Shown here: one piece after another, positions 35,244-39,048 of the stretch
Position numbering within the stretch: position 1 is the first letter of the stretch
Layout: every line of letters starts with the position of its first letter
From: Streptomyces lycii
GTDB taxonomy: Bacteria; Actinomycetota; Actinomycetes; Streptomycetales; Streptomycetaceae
Direction: 5' to 3'
NCBI RefSeq assembly: GCF_009735685.1
Contig: NZ_WHPN01000324.1
Span: forward strand, 35,484 to 74,531
DNA length: 39,048 bases
Position numbers and translations under genes: made by a program
Notes under the pieces: generated by a model
Databases searched by the model: none
Seen by the model: only the letters and a program-made list of their open reading frames with translations
What the model was told of the DNA's origin: nothing

Positions 35244-36068
35244 TCAGCCGGTGCGCACGGTGCCGCGGGCCAGCTCGCCCGCGAGGGTACGGACGTCCGC
35301 GAGCCCGGCCTCCGGGCCGGGTGCGTCCAGCAGCCGCTTGACGAAGGCGGAGCCGACGATCACCCCGTCGGCGAAGGCCGCGACCTCGGCGGCCTGCTCG
35401 GCGTTCGACACCCCGAGCCCCACGCAGACCGGCAGCCCGGTGGTCGCCCGGGTGCGGCGCACCAGGTCCTGGGCCTGCTCGCCCACGGACTCGCGCGTGC
35501 CGGTGACGCCCATCAGCGAGGCGGCGTACACGAAGCCGCTGCCCGCCGCCGTGATCTTCCGCAGCCGCTCGTCACGGCTGCTCGGCGCGACCACGAACAC
35601 CGTCGCGAGGCCGTGCTCCTCGCCGGCCTTCCGCCACACCTCGGACTCCTCGACCGGCAGGTCGGGCAGGATGCAGCCCGCTCCCCCGGCATCGGCTAGA
35701 TCGGCGGCGAACCGCTCGGCGCCGTACTGGTCGACGGGGTTCCAGTACGTCATGCACAGCACCGGCGCCCCGGTGCGCGCGTGCACCTCTCCCACGGTGC
35801 GGATCACGTCCCGGATCCGCACCCCGCCGCGCAGCGCGATGTCGTCGGCGGTCTGGATGACCGGGCCGTCCAGCACCGGGTCGCTGTGCGGCAGCCCGAT
35901 CTCGATGACGTCGCAGCCGCCCTCGACCATCGCGCAGGCCGCACGGATGCCGCCCTCGATGTCCGGGAAGCCCGCCGGCAGATAGCCCACCAGCGCGGCC
36001 CGGTTCTCCGCCTTGGCCTTCGCCAGTACGGTCCCGAGAAGCTCCCTGTTCCCCGCGTTCCCCGCCAT
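35244..36068 (-). CDS. trpA: Tryptophan synthase alpha chain
   Basis: 274-residue TIM-barrel subunit that splits indole-3-glycerol phosphate into indole and glyceraldehyde 3-phosphate. LVGYLPAGFPD is followed by VIEIGLPHSDPVLDGPVIQ (read from about residue 52), which supplies the catalytic Glu and Asp. Phosphate-binding GVTGTRE and GVSNAEQ motifs are in the C-terminal half, and the protein has normal length. ATG at 36068 overlaps the trpB stop (TGATG), which couples translation of the two subunits at 1:1. It is the last gene of the operon and a long hairpin follows. Confidence 0.97.
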   Translation of the reverse strand: MAGNAGNRELLGTVLAKAKAENRAALVGYLPAGFPDIEGGIRAACAMVEGGCDVIEIGLPHSDPVLDGPVIQTADDIALRGGVRIRDVIRTVGEVHARTGAPVLCMTYWNPVDQYGAERFAADLADAGGAGCILPDLPVEESEVWRKAGEEHGLATVFVVAPSSRDERLRKITAAGSGFVYAASLMGVTGTRESVGEQAQDLVRRTRATTGLPVCVGLGVSNAEQAAEVAAFADGVIVGSAFVKRLLDAPGPEAGLADVRTLAGELARGTVRTG

Positions 36069-37315
36069 CACTCCGCCTCGATCTCGTCGCTCGGGTCGTA
36101 CAGGCCGAAGTACCGGGCGGCCGTGTCCATGTCCTTGTCGCCGCGGCCCGAGAGATTGACCAGCAGCAGCCCCTCGGAGCCCAGCTCGCGGCCCAGCTCC
36201 AGGGTGCCCGCCAGCGCGTGGGCGCTCTCGATCGCCGGGATGATGCCCTCGGTCTCGGAGAGCAGGCGCAGGGCCTGCATGGCGTCGTCGTCCGTCACCG
36301 CGCGGTACTCGCCGCGGCCGGAGTCCTTCAGATAGGCGTGCTCCGGGCCGACCCCCGGGTAGTCCAGTCCCGCTGAGATGGAGTACGGCTCGGTGATCTG
36401 GCCGTCCTCGTCCTGGAGGACGTACGACCGGGAGCCGTGCAGGATCCCGGACGTGCCCTCGGAGAGGGTCGCCGCGTGCTCCCCGGTCTCGACCCCGTGC
36501 CCGGCCGGCTCGAAGCCGACGAGCCGCACGGACAGGTCGGGGATGAACGCGTGGAACAGCCCGATGGCGTTCGAGCCGCCGCCGACACACGCCGTCACCG
36601 CGTCCGGCAGCCGCCCGGCCCGCTCCAGGATCTGCCGGCGGGCCTCGACGCCGATCACCCGGTGGAAGTCGCGGACCAGCGCCGGGAACGGGTGCGGCCC
36701 GGCCACGGTCCCGAACAGGTAGTGCGTCCGGTCCACATTGGCGACCCAGTCCCGGAACGCCTCGTTGATCGCGTCCTTGAGCGTCCGGCTGCCGGACTTC
36801 ACGGCGATCACCTCGGCACCGAGCATCCGCATCCGGGCCACGTTGAGGGCCTGCCGCTCGGTGTCGATCTCGCCCATGTAGATGGTGCATTCGAGCCCGA
36901 ACAGCGCGCAGGCGGTCGCCGTCGCGACACCGTGCTGGCCCGCGCCGGTCTCGGCGATCACCCGGGTCTTGCCCATGCGCTTGGTGAGCAGGGCCTGCCC
37001 GAGCACATTGTTGATCTTGTGGGAGCCGGTGTGGTTCAGGTCCTCGCGCTTGAGGAAGACCCGCGCGCCGCCCGCGTACTCCGCGAACCGCGGCACCTCG
37101 GTCAGGGCGCTCGGCCGGCCCGTGTAGTTGACCAGCAGGTCTTCGAGCTCGGCCGCGAAGGCCGGATCGCCCTTGGCCTTGGCGTACTCCTCGGCGACCT
37201 CGTCGACGGCCGCGACGAGGGCCTCGGGGATGAACTTTCCGCCGAACGCGCCGAAGTAGCCCTCGGCGGTCGGGACCAGACCCTCGGGGTCCGGAATGAA
37301 GAAGTCAGAAGGCAT
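36068..37315 (-). CDS. trpB: Tryptophan synthase beta chain
   Basis: 415-residue PLP enzyme that joins indole and serine to give tryptophan. The PLP lysine is in [15 protein letters not shown] (about 92-106), the phosphate-binding loop is [10 protein letters not shown] (about 236-245), and [12 protein letters not shown] carries the catalytic region. ATG at 37315 has AGGAG 7 nt upstream. There are 164 nt between trpM and trpB, and they hold two hairpins, so trpB may have its own control or promoter. The final residues (DPSDEIEAE) form a short acidic tail. Confidence 0.97.
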   Translation of the reverse strand: MPSDFFIPDPEGLVPTAEGYFGAFGGKFIPEALVAAVDEVAEEYAKAKGDPAFAAELEDLLVNYTGRPSALTEVPRFAEYAGGARVFLKREDLNHTGSHKINNVLGQALLTKRMGKTRVIAETGAGQHGVATATACALFGLECTIYMGEIDTERQALNVARMRMLGAEVIAVKSGSRTLKDAINEAFRDWVANVDRTHYLFGTVAGPHPFPALVRDFHRVIGVEARRQILERAGRLPDAVTACVGGGSNAIGLFHAFIPDLSVRLVGFEPAGHGVETGEHAATLSEGTSGILHGSRSYVLQDEDGQITEPYSISAGLDYPGVGPEHAYLKDSGRGEYRAVTDDDAMQALRLLSETEGIIPAIESAHALAGTLELGRELGSEGLLLVNLSGRGDKDMDTAARYFGLYDPSDEIEAE

Positions 37316-37330
37316 CTGCGTACTCCTGAT

Positions 37331-37357
37331 ACGGGGCCCGCGCCCCGTGAGATCTCA
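37331..37357 (-). promoter_or_regulatory. Hairpin and palindrome next to the trpB ribosome-binding site
   Basis: ACGGGGC (37331-37337) and GCCCCGT (37342-37348) form a 7-bp stem with a 4-nt loop, ending only 4 nt before the trpB AGGAG. It abuts the perfect 10-bp palindrome TGAGATCTCA (37348-37357). Either could affect trpB translation or be a protein site. Confidence 0.45.
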
Positions 37358-37431
37358 TCGGTCTGTGGACGTGTTCCCGCGCCGGGGAACCGCTCGGCCC
37401 GCCGTACGGGTGCCCTCCGGGCCCACGGCAC

Positions 37432-37454
37432 GCCGCGGCGGCAACGGCCGCGGC
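37432..37454 (-). promoter_or_regulatory. GC hairpin between trpM and trpB
   Basis: GCCGCGGC (37432-37439) is repeated at 37447-37454 and is self-complementary, giving an 8-bp stem with a 7-nt loop 25 nt after the trpM stop. It may attenuate or process the trpC-trpM message before trpB. Confidence 0.45.
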
Positions 37455-37479
37455 GGCTGACGGTCAGCCGGTCAGCAGG

Positions 37480-37662
37480 TCAGGCGGAGAGGCACCCGGC
37501 GGTGCCCTGCCATCGCATGCCGTTGATCTGACCCGGCTCACAGCCGATGTGATAGCGCACCCGCCGTCCCCGCACCCGCCGCGCGGGCGCGCGGCAGCCC
37601 CTCGGCCGGCAACCGCGCGCCAGGCGCGCGTGCGGCGGGGTGTGCGGGGAGGCGGAAGTCAT
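37480..37662 (-). CDS. trpM: Tryptophan biosynthesis modulator TrpM
   Basis: 60-residue product lying between trpC and trpB, the position of the small trpM (earlier trpX) gene of Streptomyces. The conserved C-terminal part (RVRYHIGCEPGQINGMRWQGTAGCLSA, read in two pieces) is what I recognise; the first 30 residues are basic and Pro/Ala-rich. In S. coelicolor TrpM is reported to modulate tryptophan supply and secondary metabolism, partly by binding other proteins. The start ATG at 37662 is 8 nt from the trpC stop, and a weak ribosome-binding site suggests translation coupled to trpC. Two cysteines (in IGCEPG and AGCLSA) could form a disulphide or metal site. Confidence 0.85.
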   Translation of the reverse strand: MTSASPHTPPHARLARGCRPRGCRAPARRVRGRRVRYHIGCEPGQINGMRWQGTAGCLSA

Positions 37663-37669
37663 GGCGGCG

Positions 37670-38479
37670 TCAGGCCCGCCCGTGCCGCAGCGCCGGGTGC
37701 GCGCCCGCCGCCACCAGGTCGGCCACCGCGGCCTTCGGGTCGCGCCCGGTGACGAGCGACTCCCCCACCAGCACCGCGTCGGCGCCCTCGTTGGCGTAGG
37801 CGATCAGGTCGTGCGGGCCGCGCACGCCGGACTCGGCGACCTTCACGATGTGCTCGGGGATCTCCGGCACGATGCGGCCGAAGTTCGCCCGGTCCACTTC
37901 CAGGGTCTTGAGGTTCCGCGCGTTGACGCCGATGACCCGCGCGCCCGCGGCGACGGCCCGCTCGGCCTCCTCCTCGTCGTGCACCTCGACCAGCGGCGTC
38001 AGGCCGATCGACTCGGCGCGCTCGATGAGCGACACCAGGGCCTCCTGGTCCAGGGCCGCGACGATCAGCAGCGCGAGGTCCGCGCCGTGCGCCCGGGCCT
38101 CCCACAGCTGGTAGGAGGTGACGATGAAGTCCTTGCGCAGCACCGGGATGTCGACCTTGGCGCGTACGGCCTCGAGGTCGGCCAGCGAGCCGCCGAACTT
38201 CCGGGCCTCGGTCAGCACGCTGATCACGGCCGCGCCGCCCGCCTCGTAGTCCGCGGCGAGTCCGGCGGGGTCGGCGATCGCGGCGAGCGCGCCCTTCGAG
38301 GGGCTGGAACGCTTGACCTCGCAGATCACCTTGACGCTGTCGCCGCGCAGTGCGGCGGCGCCGTCCTTGGCCTGCGGCGCCTTCGCGGCGCGGTCCTTGA
38401 GCTCCTCGAGGCTGACACGTGCCTGCCGTTCCGCGAGGTCAGCACGGACTCCGTCGATGATCTCGTCGAGCACACTCAC
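37670..38479 (-). CDS. trpC: Indole-3-glycerol phosphate synthase
   Basis: 269-residue TIM-barrel enzyme that decarboxylates and closes CdRP to indole-3-glycerol phosphate, the step before tryptophan synthase. The catalytic lysine and phosphate loop are in [13 protein letters not shown] (about 50-62), with VLRKDFI (about 110-116), [18 protein letters not shown] and AESGVRG at the usual places. GTG at 38479 is the start ([17 protein letters not shown] follows, typical of Streptomyces TrpC). First gene of trpC-trpM-trpB-trpA; the anthranilate synthase and trpD genes are elsewhere. Confidence 0.96.
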   Translation of the reverse strand: MSVLDEIIDGVRADLAERQARVSLEELKDRAAKAPQAKDGAAALRGDSVKVICEVKRSSPSKGALAAIADPAGLAADYEAGGAAVISVLTEARKFGGSLADLEAVRAKVDIPVLRKDFIVTSYQLWEARAHGADLALLIVAALDQEALVSLIERAESIGLTPLVEVHDEEEAERAVAAGARVIGVNARNLKTLEVDRANFGRIVPEIPEHIVKVAESGVRGPHDLIAYANEGADAVLVGESLVTGRDPKAAVADLVAAGAHPALRHGRA

Positions 38480-38656
38480 GCGAGCGGCCCCCTTCCGGGA
38501 CGGGTGATGGAGCTTGCGGCGCGTCGGCGCCGGGCGGGCGCCGCCCCGACGGTGACCGTGCGAGGCACTGCGATGGTATCCGGCCGAGGGCGGAGTGCTC
38601 GCATCCGGTCAGCGGCGGTCCCACCAGCTGGACATTACGGACGGCCGGCTGCGGCG
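38480..38656. other. Promoter region of trpC
   Basis: 177 bp between the DUF2752 gene and trpC, both minus strand. A GC hairpin (ggcgcc-based, about 38527-38550) lies in the middle. No leader peptide rich in Trp codons was found, so there is no sign of a classical attenuator. Confidence 0.45.
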
Positions 38657-39048
38657 TCACGGGGCGAGCCAGCCGCCGGCGGGCAGATTGCGGACCACCG
38701 TGAAGACCACGACCAGCAGCGCGGCGGCCGCCCACGCCGGCCGGCGCCACCGCGTCCGCGCCCGGCCGCACGCCCGGGCCGCCGCGACGACGGGCGCCGG
38801 AACGAACGCGGGGGCCCCGGGACGCCGCCGCAGGCACCGGACGGCCCAGCCGGCCCAGAGGCAGGACAGGGCCAGCAGGGCGGCCACGAGCAGCAGGTTC
38901 GCCTGCGCGGCGGCCACCGGGTCGCCGTGCGCCAGGGCGTGGGCGCCGCGCAGCCCGCCGCAGCCGGGGCACAGGATGCCGGTGTGGTGCAGCAGCGGGC
39001 AGACCGGGTAGTGGCCGGGTTCGTTCGGGTCGACGACGCCGACGCAGC
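38657..39048 (-). CDS. DUF2752 membrane protein, 5' end cut by the window
   Basis: The last 130 residues of a DUF2752 protein. The frame opens at the right edge with CVGVVDPNEPGHYPVCPLL then HHTGILCPGCGGLRGAHAL, the diagnostic CPGCGxxRA-like cysteine motif of the family, then two hydrophobic segments separated by a basic loop (RRPGAPAF, RACGRARTRWRRP). The N-terminal membrane segment and start lie outside the window. The family is common in Streptomyces next to trpC; its role is unknown. The cysteines suggest a metal or redox site at the membrane surface. Confidence 0.85.
   Translation of the reverse strand, partial: CVGVVDPNEPGHYPVCPLLHHTGILCPGCGGLRGAHALAHGDPVAAAQANLLLVAALLALSCLWAGWAVRCLRRRPGAPAFVPAPVVAAARACGRARTRWRRPAWAAAALLVVVFTVVRNLPAGGWLAP

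Noticed and set aside
38480..38656. Trp attenuator leader peptide before trpC
   Set aside because: No short frame with adjacent Trp codons and no paired terminator/antiterminator were seen.

Overview
This is about 39 kb of very GC-rich actinobacterial chromosome, almost certainly Streptomyces or a close relative. The signs are heavy G/C in third codon positions, GTG starts, overlapping ATGA/GTGA/TGATG gene junctions, a twin-arginine lipoprotein-free secreted nucleotidase, a PAS-GAF-SpoIIE phosphatase, an ANTAR response regulator, and the trpC-trpM-trpB-trpA arrangement with the tiny trpM gene that is characteristic of Streptomyces. From memory, the gene order (liv, ANTAR regulator, pyk, nucleotidase, chorismate mutase, gltD/gltB, lgt, trpABMC) follows the conserved core of the S. 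coelicolor chromosome.

Layout. 1-4.4 kb (+): livHMGF, a branched-chain amino-acid ABC importer whose binding-protein gene must lie to the left of the window. 4.5-5.1 kb (-): ANTAR response regulator (PdtaR type), ending on a shared bidirectional terminator. 5.2-6.2 kb (+): an odd tRNA (CAA anticodon on a short-variable-loop body, CCA encoded), then a standalone LAGLIDADG/HTH gene. 6.6-8.0 kb (-): pyruvate kinase. 8.1-13.8 kb (-): a four-gene NRPS-independent (NIS) hydroxamate siderophore operon (PLP decarboxylase, flavin N-monooxygenase, IucA/IucC synthetase, GNAT acyltransferase) with an iron-box-like palindrome upstream. It appears to be inserted between otherwise conserved housekeeping genes. 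14-16.7 kb: SIMPL-domain protein (-) and Tat-exported 5'-nucleotidase (+). 16.9-18.6 kb (+): SpoIIE phosphatase. 18.7-21.4 kb (-): aminopeptidase N. 21.6-22.9 kb (+): M20 amidohydrolase. 22.9-26.3 kb: chorismate mutase, a HEXXH plus zinc-ribbon protein, a CBS protein and an Uma2 pseudogene, separated by several GC-rich tandem repeats. 26.3-32.3 kb (-): gltD and gltB. 32.7-33.4 kb (-): VIT1/CCC1-type metal transporter. 33.6-34.6 kb (-): lgt. 34.7-35.1 kb (-): small membrane protein. 35.2-38.5 kb (-): trpC-trpM-trpB-trpA. 38.7 kb to the end (-): DUF2752 protein, cut by the window edge.

How the parts work together. Much of the window is nitrogen and amino-acid metabolism: branched-chain amino-acid uptake, GOGAT, chorismate mutase and the tryptophan branch. 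Iron and metal handling form a second theme: the siderophore operon and the VIT transporter. The most interesting signals are (a) two mutually exclusive hairpins covering the ribosome-binding site of the VIT transporter gene, a candidate RNA switch; (b) the anomalous tRNA beside a LAGLIDADG gene that has a perfect palindrome upstream; (c) the divergent siderophore operon; and (d) several minisatellites with 9-, 15- and 18-bp periods, both between genes and inside genes. All assignments come from reading motifs by eye; no database search was run.
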